From positions 1 through 20,786 of the forward strand of contig CAKPDJ010000022.1 of assembly GCA_934148875.1 (NCBI GenBank): a stretch of 20,786 nt of DNA. The letters are read 5' to 3'. The stretch's first letter is position 1. Each line of letters opens with the position of its first letter. This DNA comes from an uncultured Bacilli bacterium. Its GTDB lineage: Bacteria > Bacillota_I > Bacilli_A > RF39 > UBA660. The position numbers and the translations under genes were made by a program. Positions 8,004 to 14,105 of the stretch are shown piece by piece. The notes under the pieces were generated by a model. That model saw only the letters and a program-made list of their open reading frames with translations, was not told where the DNA came from and made no database searches.

Positions 8004-8845
8004 TATCTCTTCCCCGCTCTCATTCCTAATAATCTGGATGCCATATCAAATGGATATCTAAAAAGTAATCCTAATCTTTTTTCCTGTAATATTCTTTTTA
8101 ATATATATTTGGCAAGATTACCTCCACTTGATGTAGTTCCATACTTATCTAGATAAGTATTTTCCTTTAGGAAAATACCGGTAAGTTTATATCTATGGTA
8201 AAGTTCTTTTAAACTAAATTTATGTGAATGATAAACTACAGAGTCAGCACAGTATTTAATTTTATAACCGTTCATAATTATTTTATATGCTAAATACATA
8301 TCTTCATTAATTGGAAGGTTTTTTCCATCATAACCATTTAATTTCTTAAATATATCGGTTCTTACTGCACTAGAAGCATCTGAGAAGAAAAACGTTTTTA
8401 AACCCAATTTATCAGTATCTTCTTTAGTTTTTATTGTTGATTTATCGGGATAATTGTATTCTCTAGTATATTTTTCAATATTGTTAAACTTTGTTAATTG
8501 TCTGCTATACGTAGCTACTGCTTCGCCATTTATAATTGGTTGAACTAATTTTTCTAACCAGTTAACATTGTCGATTATTATATCTTGAGAAATAAAGCAT
8601 ATGATATCTGCTTTACTTTTTAACGCAGCCTTTTCACGAACTAAACTATGTGAAAAATCTTTTTTGTCTATAACACTATAGTTTAATTTGTTTTTTCTTA
8701 ATATTTCTTCAGTTTTATCGGAACATTTAGTTAAAACATATTGAATTTTATCAATTTTTACATTTTTTTGTTTTAACAAAGATTGATGTAACTTTTCAAT
8801 ATATGGTTCTGCCTGATACAAAGGACAAATAATATCTATTTTCAT
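8003..8845 (-). CDS. Family 2 glycosyltransferase, rhamnosyltransferase-like
   Basis: A 280-residue GT-A glycosyltransferase starting IDIICPLYQAEPYI. TKCSDKTEE (39-47) replaces the usual DGSTD stretch. KKDFSHSLVREKAA (61-74) and FISQDI (84-89) resemble the D-FSHG-xTRN-xA and QD motifs of dTDP-rhamnosyltransferases. NEDMYLAYKI further on is the acceptor-side ED motif. AAGGGGG stands 7-8 nt before the ATG. It is the first gene after the terminator-like hairpin at 8866-8914, so its expression depends on read-through or a promoter in that hairpin. The rhamnose donor is a family-level guess; no rhamnose biosynthesis genes are in the window. Confidence 0.88.
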   Translation of the reverse strand: MKIDIICPLYQAEPYIEKLHQSLLKQKNVKIDKIQYVLTKCSDKTEEILRKNKLNYSVIDKKDFSHSLVREKAALKSKADIICFISQDIIIDNVNWLEKLVQPIINGEAVATYSRQLTKFNNIEKYTREYNYPDKSTIKTKEDTDKLGLKTFFFSDASSAVRTDIFKKLNGYDGKNLPINEDMYLAYKIIMNGYKIKYCADSVVYHSHKFSLKELYHRYKLTGIFLKENTYLDKYGTTSSGGNLAKYILKRILQEKRLGLLFRYPFDMASRLLGMRAGKR

Positions 8846-8865
8846 ATTCTTTCCCCCTTTCTGAT

Positions 8866-8914
8866 AATAAAAAAACTATATGCAGTATACCACTTATTTT
8901 ATCTGCATATAGTT
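8866..8914 (-). terminator. Intrinsic terminator inside the capsule operon
   Basis: On the minus strand AACTATATGCAG and CTGCATATAGTT form a perfect 12-bp stem (8903-8914 with 8874-8885) around a 17-nt loop, followed by a run of seven T. It follows the GNAT gene by about 50 bp and ends 20 bp before the next glycosyltransferase start. The stem has only a few G-C pairs, so some read-through is likely. Confidence 0.8.
8884..8892 (-). promoter_or_regulatory. Extended -10 motif within the terminator loop
   Basis: Minus-strand TGG-TATACT fits the extended -10 form TGnTATAMT and falls at the loop and descending arm of the hairpin. A transcript starting about 7 nt downstream would contain only part of one arm and so escape termination. 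The -35 spacing hexamer (CTATAT) is poor. Suggestive only. Confidence 0.35.
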
Positions 8915-8965
8915 ATCTGTATTTATGGTACCCTCTTTGTTTTTCTTTTTATTCTTTTATTCTTT

Positions 8966-9502
8966 TTATGAATATTGTTTTACAATATCTCTTTTACTAT
9001 TTCCGTTTTCATAGTGTTTAGCTAACTCTTCCATTTTGTTGGTATCAACAAACTCCTGCAATCTTGACCTCTGTAATAAGTAAACATTTCTATCATCAAA
9101 TGATGTTAAATAACAACCTACGTCTTTACTAATTTTATTAGCACTGTTGTTATCTTGTTTAGTTTCCATTAGAACATATTCAGGATAATTGCTTTCTTCT
9201 AATTTTTTCTGAACTTCTCCTAAAAATCTTTTTCCATATCCCTTACCACGATATGCTTTTATAATTCCCATGTCTAAGAATAAAAATCTATGATTTACTT
9301 TTTCTGTTACTAAATTAATAAAACCAACATTCTTATCATTTGCCTTTATCATCCAAGAACAATCAGCCGCCATTAATCTATCACGTCTACCACCAAAAAT
9401 TTCTTTAATACCATCTTCTTTATCCATCATATTGCATAAATCAAAATAATCTTTTTCATTTCCAAAATTAGACACTTCTAATCTTACATTTTCTTTTTCC
9501 AT
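8966..9502 (-). CDS. GNAT-family N-acetyltransferase
   Basis: A 178-residue protein with a GNAT core. The acetyl-CoA-binding motif A is DMGIIKAYRGKGYGKRFL (77-94), with R85-G-K-G-Y-G90 as the pyrophosphate loop, and a strand plus the helix NNSANKISKDVG follow as motif B. The C-terminal 30 residues go beyond the usual domain. It starts just after the stop of the priming transferase and is the last gene before the terminator. GNAT enzymes in such loci acetylate amino sugars, but many act on other amines or proteins, so the substrate is unknown. Confidence 0.82.
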   Translation of the reverse strand: MEKENVRLEVSNFGNEKDYFDLCNMMDKEDGIKEIFGGRRDRLMAADCSWMIKANDKNVGFINLVTEKVNHRFLFLDMGIIKAYRGKGYGKRFLGEVQKKLEESNYPEYVLMETKQDNNSANKISKDVGCYLTSFDDRNVYLLQRSRLQEFVDTNKMEELAKHYENGNSKRDIVKQYS

Positions 9503-9503
9503 T

Positions 9504-10175
9504 TTACTTTGCCCCTTTTCTTTTAATAACTGATATAAAAGTTTTAATTATTATTTTTATATCCAACTTAATACTTTTATTATCTACATAATATAATTCG
9601 AGTTTCATTCTGTCATCATAGCTTGTACAACTTCTGCCATTACATGCCCACCAACCGGTTAATCCTGGTGTAACACTTAGTAGCTTGTCCTTATTAATAC
9701 CATATTTTTTAATTTCATCATCAATTATAGGTCTTGGCCCTACGATAGACATATCACCTCTTAAAATATTTAATAGTTGTGGTAATTCATCTAAAGAGGC
9801 TTTTCTCAAAAGGGCACCAATTTTAGTAATTCTTGGATCATTACTCAATTTAAAATTTTCTTCCCATTCCTTCTTAATTTTTGGATCTTTTAACATTTCC
9901 TCTAATCGTTCTTTTGAATCAGAATACATGCTTCTAAATTTATATAAGTATATATATTCTCCATTCTTACCAATTCTTTTATGCTTATAAAATACTTTAC
10001 CCTTAGAATTCAACTTAATTGATAGTGCTATTATCAAAAATAATGGACTTAATAAAACAAGTGATATACCTGATATTAAAACATCAAATACCCTCTTAAT
10101 AATACGATAAAAAATATCACTTTTTGCTTCTAACACTTTGCTTTCAGCTTGAAGCTCTGCACTAACCCCATTCAT
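9504..10175 (-). CDS. Priming sugar-phosphate transferase (polyprenyl-phosphate glycosyl-1-phosphate transferase)
   Basis: This 223-residue enzyme is of the short PglC/CpsE-core type, with one membrane-inserted hydrophobic stretch (about 32-54) in place of the multi-span N-terminus of WbaP/WcaJ. Conserved marks are KFRSM (79-83), DPRITKIG (113-120), the catalytic Asp-Glu pair in LDELPQ (128-133), VGPRP (145-149) and PGLTGW (170-175). It moves a sugar-1-phosphate from a nucleotide sugar to undecaprenyl phosphate, the first step of repeat-unit assembly. As first gene after the promoter it sets the 5' end of the operon. The ribosome-binding site AGGGGG lies 8 nt before the ATG. The first sugar is not predictable. 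Confidence 0.94.
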   Translation of the reverse strand: MNGVSAELQAESKVLEAKSDIFYRIIKRVFDVLISGISLVLLSPLFLIIALSIKLNSKGKVFYKHKRIGKNGEYIYLYKFRSMYSDSKERLEEMLKDPKIKKEWEENFKLSNDPRITKIGALLRKASLDELPQLLNILRGDMSIVGPRPIIDDEIKKYGINKDKLLSVTPGLTGWWACNGRSCTSYDDRMKLELYYVDNKSIKLDIKIIIKTFISVIKRKGAK

Positions 10176-10209
10176 ACAACTTTCCCCCTAAAGCTTTTTA
10201 GTGCTTCAT

Positions 10210-10238
10210 ATAATAACACAAATTGATAAAAAAATCAA
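10210..10238 (-). promoter_or_regulatory. Main promoter of the polysaccharide operon
   Basis: Minus-strand TTGATT (10233-10238), a 17-nt spacer and TATTAT (10210-10215) preceded by TGT give a good housekeeping promoter with extended -10. Transcription would start near 10203, about 28 nt before the start codon of the priming transferase. The -35 lies within an inverted repeat (ATTGAT/ATCAAT around a run of A). Confidence 0.72.
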
Positions 10239-10242
10239 TAAA

Positions 10243-10266
10243 ATATTACTTTGATATTACTTTGAT
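10243..10266. repeat. Two tandem 11-bp repeats upstream of the capsule promoter
   Basis: ATTACTTTGAT occurs twice head to tail (10245-10255 and 10256-10266), with the last bases before it also matching. The repeats begin 6-7 bp upstream of the -35 of the capsule promoter and repeat with about one helical turn. That is where an UP element or an activator bound to direct repeats would sit. Confidence 0.6.
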
Positions 10267-10398
10267 ATAAAAAGTTTTAGTTTATGTTAAAATTTACCAA
10301 TATATTAATTATTTATATTTTTAGCGAACATATTTATAAATAAGTGATGTTAATATTTATATTCTTTTATAATTTTATAGTGTTTTTATAAGTATTAG

Positions 10399-10407
10399 TG
10401 ATATAAT
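10399..10407 (+). promoter_or_regulatory. Extended -10 promoter of the ART-like gene
   Basis: TGATATAAT fits TGnTATAAT exactly. Transcription would start near 10414, about 20 nt before the ATG, with GAGG at 10423-10426 as ribosome-binding site. No good -35 is present, as expected for an extended -10 promoter. Confidence 0.65.
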
Positions 10408-10433
10408 ATACTAAATTTTGAAGAGGTGTTTGT

Positions 10434-11495
10434 ATGAGCTATATTTATAGGGCTGTTACTAGAGCTGATTTACATAGACTGCGTAATGGAATGGATATTG
10501 GAGCTCCTGGATTATGTTATGGGTTATCGTATAAATTTGAAGACTATTTATATGAGATTTCTACTCATATACTAAGTGGTAATACTAAAACTATGTGGAT
10601 ATCACTATCAAGGGACTATAATACCTGTTATAAAAAGTATAGTAATAACGGTAATCATGATAATACTGTAAGAAATAATGTTATTGCTGTAAGAGAAGAT
10701 GCAAATTATACAATTGTTAGTAGTGAATATTCAGAAGATTTGTTTGATTGTTTATCTAAAAGTAAAACTGATGAGGAATATCATAAATATTTAGATATTA
10801 TTTATAATCTAGATCCAGCAAAAATAGATAAAGTTGTTTTTAATATAAGTATTAAAGGGAGTATTCAAGCATTAGCAGATGCTAAATTAATTAAAAGTAA
10901 AAGACTAAAAAATCCTAATTATAATCATACTATCCAAAATTATGCTACTTGTGATAAAGAAGTTTTGATGTTTAAAAATATTAAGAATAGTGATATTGCA
11001 TATATTTTATCACCTCTTGAAATGGATTTATTATATGCTATTAGTAAGATCGAAGGTACCGATGTTACTAGAGATATAGATAGAATCAATGATATAAAAA
11101 CATTTTTAAATAAGTATCCATATATTCAAGACTATCAAAATTATGGTATTTTTTATAGAAGAAATTTAACTATAGTTGGTTATTATGATGCTTGTAAGTA
11201 TACTCGCTCTGATAATGATTTTTTTGCTGAATATATTAGTATGAAAAAATCATTATTAAGAAATATATTACTTAGTTATTATCATTATCTTTATAAAAAA
11301 AATCCTGATATTTATAAGAGAAATCCTGATAAAATGTTTTTCGGAAGTAAAAAAAATATTCCCATTATAGAAGATGAAAAAAATGTCTTTTCGAAATCTA
11401 AGGATAATTATAATAAAGCTGTGCAAGATTTTGACGAATATCTGGCATCATTGTGTAAAATGAGTGGTAAAAGGAAAATAAAGGAATTGATTTAA
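10434..11495 (+). CDS. Protein of unknown function with possible ADP-ribosyltransferase-like N-terminal domain
   Basis: I do not recognise this 353-residue protein as a named family. It has no signal peptide or membrane span, so it should be cytoplasmic. The first 190 residues show a pattern seen in R-S-E type ADP-ribosyltransferases: YRAVTRADL (5-13, Tyr-Arg near the N-terminus), HILSGN (45-50), WISLSRD (55-61, in the place of the Ser-x-Ser strand), a strand VVFNISIKG (134-142), and KEVLMFKNIKNSDI (175-188), which looks like the catalytic-Glu strand followed by the usual I-x3-D/E-I turn. The basic C-terminal half is helical in look with no motif I know. The gene stands alone, divergent from the capsule operon, with its own promoter and terminator. 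No antitoxin-like partner lies beside it. The enzyme call is inference. Confidence 0.85.
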   Translation: MSYIYRAVTRADLHRLRNGMDIGAPGLCYGLSYKFEDYLYEISTHILSGNTKTMWISLSRDYNTCYKKYSNNGNHDNTVRNNVIAVREDANYTIVSSEYSEDLFDCLSKSKTDEEYHKYLDIIYNLDPAKIDKVVFNISIKGSIQALADAKLIKSKRLKNPNYNHTIQNYATCDKEVLMFKNIKNSDIAYILSPLEMDLLYAISKIEGTDVTRDIDRINDIKTFLNKYPYIQDYQNYGIFYRRNLTIVGYYDACKYTRSDNDFFAEYISMKKSLLRNILLSYYHYLYKKNPDIYKRNPDKMFFGSKKNIPIIEDEKNVFSKSKDNYNKAVQDFDEYLASLCKMSGKRKIKELI

Positions 11496-11520
11496 TATAA
11501 ATCTATTTCTTTATTTTTTT
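11475..11520 (+). terminator. Probable terminator after the ART-like gene
   Basis: AAAATAAAG (11475-11483) can pair with CTTTATTTT (11509-11517) around an inner hairpin GATTTA-ATA-TAAATC (11489-11503), followed by a T-rich run. The structure is AT-rich and includes the stop codon, so termination may be partial. Confidence 0.45.
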
Positions 11521-11535
11521 CTATATTTATATATA

Positions 11536-11564
11536 TTGTAAAATTAGTAAATAAATAGTAAAAT
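11536..11564 (+). promoter_or_regulatory. Promoter of yidD and the lipoprotein gene
   Basis: TTGTAA (11536-11541), a 17-nt spacer and TAAAAT (11559-11564). The predicted start near 11571 leaves a leader of only about 11 nt before the ATG at 11582, with GGTGAT inside it. Each box lies in a copy of GTAAAATTAGT (11538-11548 and 11558-11568), so the region is also a 20-bp-spaced direct repeat. Confidence 0.5.
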
Positions 11565-11581
11565 TAGTGTATGGTGATTAT

Positions 11582-11815
11582 ATGAAGTATTTACTGATTG
11601 GACTAATAAAAATTTATCAAATGATACCTGGTCCAATGCATTCGTTATGTCGTCATCAACCCACTTGTTCTAATTACACTATGGAAGCTATTATTAAATA
11701 TGGTTCTATAAAAGGACTATATTTAGGAATTAAACGTATTATTCGTTGTAATCCCTTTGGAACTAGTGGCTATGATCCAGTACCGGAATTAAAAAGGAAA
11801 GAAGGAAAAAAATGA
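11582..11815 (+). CDS. yidD: YidD, membrane protein insertion efficiency factor
   Basis: A small 77-residue protein of the YidD (Haemolysin alpha-like, DUF37) family. It has an amphipathic N-terminal helix, then IPGPMHSLCRHQPTCSNYTMEAI with the conserved C-x-P-T-C-S-x-Y core, the KGxxLGIKRIxRCNPF block and GYDPVP at the end. It helps YidC/Sec insert membrane proteins. In most Bacillota it lies beside rnpA/yidC or alone; here neither neighbour is present. The frame is open to a GTG at 11567, but that lies upstream of the predicted transcription start, and GGTGAT sits 5 nt before the ATG at 11582, so I chose the latter. It overlaps the next gene by 4 bp (ATGA), and its TGA stop argues for the standard code. 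Confidence 0.95.
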   Translation: MKYLLIGLIKIYQMIPGPMHSLCRHQPTCSNYTMEAIIKYGSIKGLYLGIKRIIRCNPFGTSGYDPVPELKRKEGKK

Positions 11816-12681
11816 AAAAAACAAAAATACTATTATTTGGTTTGATGATTATCACTTTATTATCAACTGGTTGTTTTAAAAGAGATAATCTAGAGGGTAT
11901 TGAAATAATTACTACGGTATATCCTCTAGAGTTTGTTACAAATAATCTATATGGTGAACATTCTATAATTAATTCAGTATATCCTGATGGTATTGATACT
12001 AAAAATTATACATTAAGTAGTAAAGAAATTAATGATTATAGTAAGAAAAAATTATTTATTTATAATCGAATAACTGGTGATAAAGATATTGCATTAAGTT
12101 TCTTACAGAAAAATGAAAAGATTTTAATAATTGATGCTACATACGGCATGGAAATTGCCTATGGAGAAGAAGAATTATGGTTAAATCCATCAAATCTACT
12201 AATGATGACTCAAAATATTAAAAATGGTTTACAGGAATATATTACTAATAGCTATTTGGAAAAAGAAATAGATAATAAATATGAGGAAATAAAAGTTTCA
12301 TTATCAGAATTAGATGCTGAATTTAAACTTACAGCTGAAAATGCTACTAGAAAAACTTTAGTGGTAAATAATAATTCTCTTAAATATTTAGAAAAGTATG
12401 GGTTTGAGATTATCTCACTTGATGATAGTACTAATCCTATTAGTGAAAAAGTTATTGATGATGTTGTAGCAAAGATTAAAGCTAATGAAGTCAAACATCT
12501 ATTTGTTTTGGAAAATACGAGTTTATCTGAAGTATTTCAAAAAGTTGTTGCCGAAACAGGTGTTGAAACTTTTACTTATCGAAGGCTTGATAGTATTACT
12601 GATGAAGAAAGAAATGAAAAAGAAAACTATTTTACAATTATGAATAATAATATTGAATTGTTAAGAGATGAACTATATTAA
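11812..12681 (+). CDS. ZnuA/TroA-like lipoprotein lacking the usual metal-binding histidines
   Basis: A 289-residue lipoprotein: a charged start, a hydrophobic helix and the lipobox LSTGC (17-21), so Cys21 should be lipidated on the outer membrane face. The rest follows the metal-ABC solute-binding protein fold: ITTVYPLEFVTNNLYG (33-48), GIDTKNYT (60-67), ELWLNP (121-126), a long linking helix (about 150-175), LVVNNNSLKYLEKYGFEI (183-200) and RRLDSI near the end. In ZnuA/AdcA relatives GADPHxYE, DPHxW and the H-D-A-F-x-Y motif carry the metal-binding His; here the positions appear to be Lys64, Glu121 and Asn187. No permease or ATPase gene is near. It may have lost metal transport and kept a fold for another ligand or a structural role. 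Coupled to yidD by a 4-bp overlap. Confidence 0.82.
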   Translation: MKKTKILLFGLMIITLLSTGCFKRDNLEGIEIITTVYPLEFVTNNLYGEHSIINSVYPDGIDTKNYTLSSKEINDYSKKKLFIYNRITGDKDIALSFLQKNEKILIIDATYGMEIAYGEEELWLNPSNLLMMTQNIKNGLQEYITNSYLEKEIDNKYEEIKVSLSELDAEFKLTAENATRKTLVVNNNSLKYLEKYGFEIISLDDSTNPISEKVIDDVVAKIKANEVKHLFVLENTSLSEVFQKVVAETGVETFTYRRLDSITDEERNEKENYFTIMNNNIELLRDELY

Positions 12682-12712
12682 AAGAGGTTTATAAAAAGCC
12701 TCTTTTATTTTT
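12679..12712. terminator. Bidirectional terminator between convergent genes
   Basis: TAAAAGAGG (12679-12687) pairs with CCTCTTTTA (12699-12707) around an 11-nt loop. TTTTATTTTT follows on the plus strand and a shorter TTTTAATAT on the minus strand. Both convergent genes have their TAA stops inside the arms, so the 23-bp gap serves both. It is better as a terminator for the plus-strand lipoprotein gene. Confidence 0.82.
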
Positions 12713-13391
12713 GCTTACTTATATTAGTAAGAACTTTACCTGTGTATACCCAATGCATTCTTTTAGGAACAATTTCTAAATCACAACGAATACAATGTGA
12801 TGAAGTTAACATGTGAGTTTGATAGCCACAATTTGGACATACAACATTTTCATTCTGTGATTTATTTTTAACAAACGTTAAAATGTACTCATATGTAATA
12901 GGGATATCTTTATTTCCTTCTACTACTGTTTCAACTATCTCCTCTGTCCCGTTTGATAGCATTTGTTTTCTATTAGATACTACATACTCAATATTTGAAT
13001 AACGTACCCAGTATTTGGCTACCTCTAAATCATTTACTTGAGTTAAACTAATGAGACGGCAGAACTCTTTTTTGATATCTTTTACTATTTTCTTTTCTTG
13101 TTTGTCTTGATGATTTTTAATTTCACGAAGTATCTGATTATAAATGTCATCAGATACACTATCCTTTAAGAAAGTATAATTATCATATTGGATATTTAGT
13201 AGAATATTACTGTATTGTTCAAACATTTTCTCTTCTATTTCATCCTTAGTATATACCTTGTTCATTTTAACTAAATCATCATTGGTAACTTCTTTTAACT
13301 TTTTTTCGTCCTTTATAAAATAAATTAATAAAATTATCGAAACTATTAGTACTAAAGTAAAAATAATTATTCCTATTATATAAATATTCAT
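12705..13391 (-). CDS. Membrane-anchored Tim44-like domain protein with zinc ribbon
   Basis: A 228-residue protein with one N-terminal membrane anchor (about 5-26) and no cleavable signal, then a helical region and a domain that looks like the bacterial Tim44-like fold (about 50-225: IEEKMFEQYSNILLNIQ, then strands around VAKYWVRYSNIEY and ITYEYILTFVK). A four-cysteine zinc ribbon, CPNCG (185-189) and CIRCD (200-204), lies between the last strands. Bacterial Tim44-like proteins of this kind are uncharacterised; the fold relates to mitochondrial Tim44 and to NTF2-like domains. It overlaps the thioredoxin-like gene by 4 bp (ATGA), so both are made together and probably act on the same envelope process. 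Confidence 0.75.
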   Translation of the reverse strand: MNIYIIGIIIFTLVLIVSIILLIYFIKDEKKLKEVTNDDLVKMNKVYTKDEIEEKMFEQYSNILLNIQYDNYTFLKDSVSDDIYNQILREIKNHQDKQEKKIVKDIKKEFCRLISLTQVNDLEVAKYWVRYSNIEYVVSNRKQMLSNGTEEIVETVVEGNKDIPITYEYILTFVKNKSQNENVVCPNCGYQTHMLTSSHCIRCDLEIVPKRMHWVYTGKVLTNISKQK

Positions 13392-13990
13392 ATTCTACCT
13401 CTCTTTTCTAAACGACTAATAATGAAAGCAATAAATGCTAATATAACACCTGCTAGTATTAAATAGAAACATATTTTGTCTTCATCATATTTTGAGCTAG
13501 TTGATGTAGATGTTGTAGAATTATTGCCAGAAGTTTCTTCTATAATGTAATTATCGTTATCTTTATATTCTTTAACTTTTATAGTTAAATCATCACGATA
13601 ACTAATTCCTAATTTTATTCCTAATTCATTCTTATATTTATTGATAGAATATTCGTAAACCTTTTTTTGAAATACGGCCTTTTGATTTTGTGAAAATCCT
13701 AAATATGCTGTATCACCTATTACCGTAAATGGTACACCAGCCTTTGAAATGTTAAACATTTTTTTAGCTTCTAACATTAAGTCATTATTGTCACTATTAC
13801 TGATTTCATAGGAATAAACTCTAATATTAGGATATCTTTCCTTCAATGCCTGTAAATATATTTCTTCCTGCTTGCATATGCTACATGAATCGCTATTAAA
13901 AAAATAAATATTTACTTCATTGGTAGCAAAAGCATTGATTGGAAAAATTATCGTTATTAACAACAAACATATAAAACTTATTTTTTTCAT
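13388..13990 (-). CDS. Membrane-anchored thioredoxin-like protein
   Basis: A 200-residue protein with a signal peptide (1-22, likely cut after AFA), a thioredoxin-like domain (about 24-145) and a C-terminal membrane anchor (about 173-193) ending in basic residues, so the domain should sit on the outer face. The active-site pair is Cys36-Ser-Ile-Cys39, and GVPFT (85-89) supplies the cis-proline loop at Pro87. A Ser/Thr-rich linker (about 153-165) joins domain and anchor. It could act as an extracellular thiol oxidase, isomerase or reductase; the CSIC pair does not tell which. Its TGA stop overlaps the start of the Tim44-like gene. Confidence 0.85.
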   Translation of the reverse strand: MKKISFICLLLITIIFPINAFATNEVNIYFFNSDSCSICKQEEIYLQALKERYPNIRVYSYEISNSDNNDLMLEAKKMFNISKAGVPFTVIGDTAYLGFSQNQKAVFQKKVYEYSINKYKNELGIKLGISYRDDLTIKVKEYKDNDNYIIEETSGNNSTTSTSTSSKYDEDKICFYLILAGVILAFIAFIISRLEKRGRI

Positions 13991-14013
13991 AATACACCAA
14001 CCTATTCTAATAT

Positions 14014-14022
14014 ATTATAGCA
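14014..14022 (-). promoter_or_regulatory. Extended -10 promoter of the thioredoxin-like/Tim44-like operon
   Basis: Minus-strand TGC-TATAAT is an exact extended -10, about 24 bp before the ATG. It comes after the terminator of the upstream gene (14080-14105). No clear -35. Confidence 0.6.
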
Positions 14023-14079
14023 GAAAAATAGAATAACAAAAGTAGAAAAAGCAAAATTTTTACTCGCCTACAATACTAT

Positions 14080-14105
14080 AAAAAGTAGTTATTTCTAACT
14101 ACTTT
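14080..14105 (-). terminator. Intrinsic terminator after the polytopic membrane protein gene
   Basis: AAAGTAGTTA and TAACTACTTT make a perfect 10-bp stem with a 4-nt loop. The minus-strand transcript ends in TTTTT. The gene stop codon lies at the base of the stem. Confidence 0.85.

Noticed and set aside
9685..9990. Plus-strand open frame of 101 codons opposite the priming transferase
   Set aside because: It lies wholly antisense to a gene with all family motifs and has no recognisable ribosome-binding site or family; the open frame is a by-product of the reverse coding.
10434..11495. Toxin-antitoxin pair for the ART-like protein
   Set aside because: The upstream neighbour is the divergent capsule operon and the downstream gene is yidD; neither looks like an antitoxin or macrodomain hydrolase.
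11567..11581. GTG start giving YidD five extra residues
   Set aside because: It would lie upstream of the predicted transcription start, while GGTGAT is well placed for the ATG at 11582.
12252..12494. Minus-strand 80-codon frame inside the ZnuA-like lipoprotein gene
   Set aside because: The plus-strand gene has a lipobox, coupling to yidD and a terminator; the reverse frame has no support of its own.
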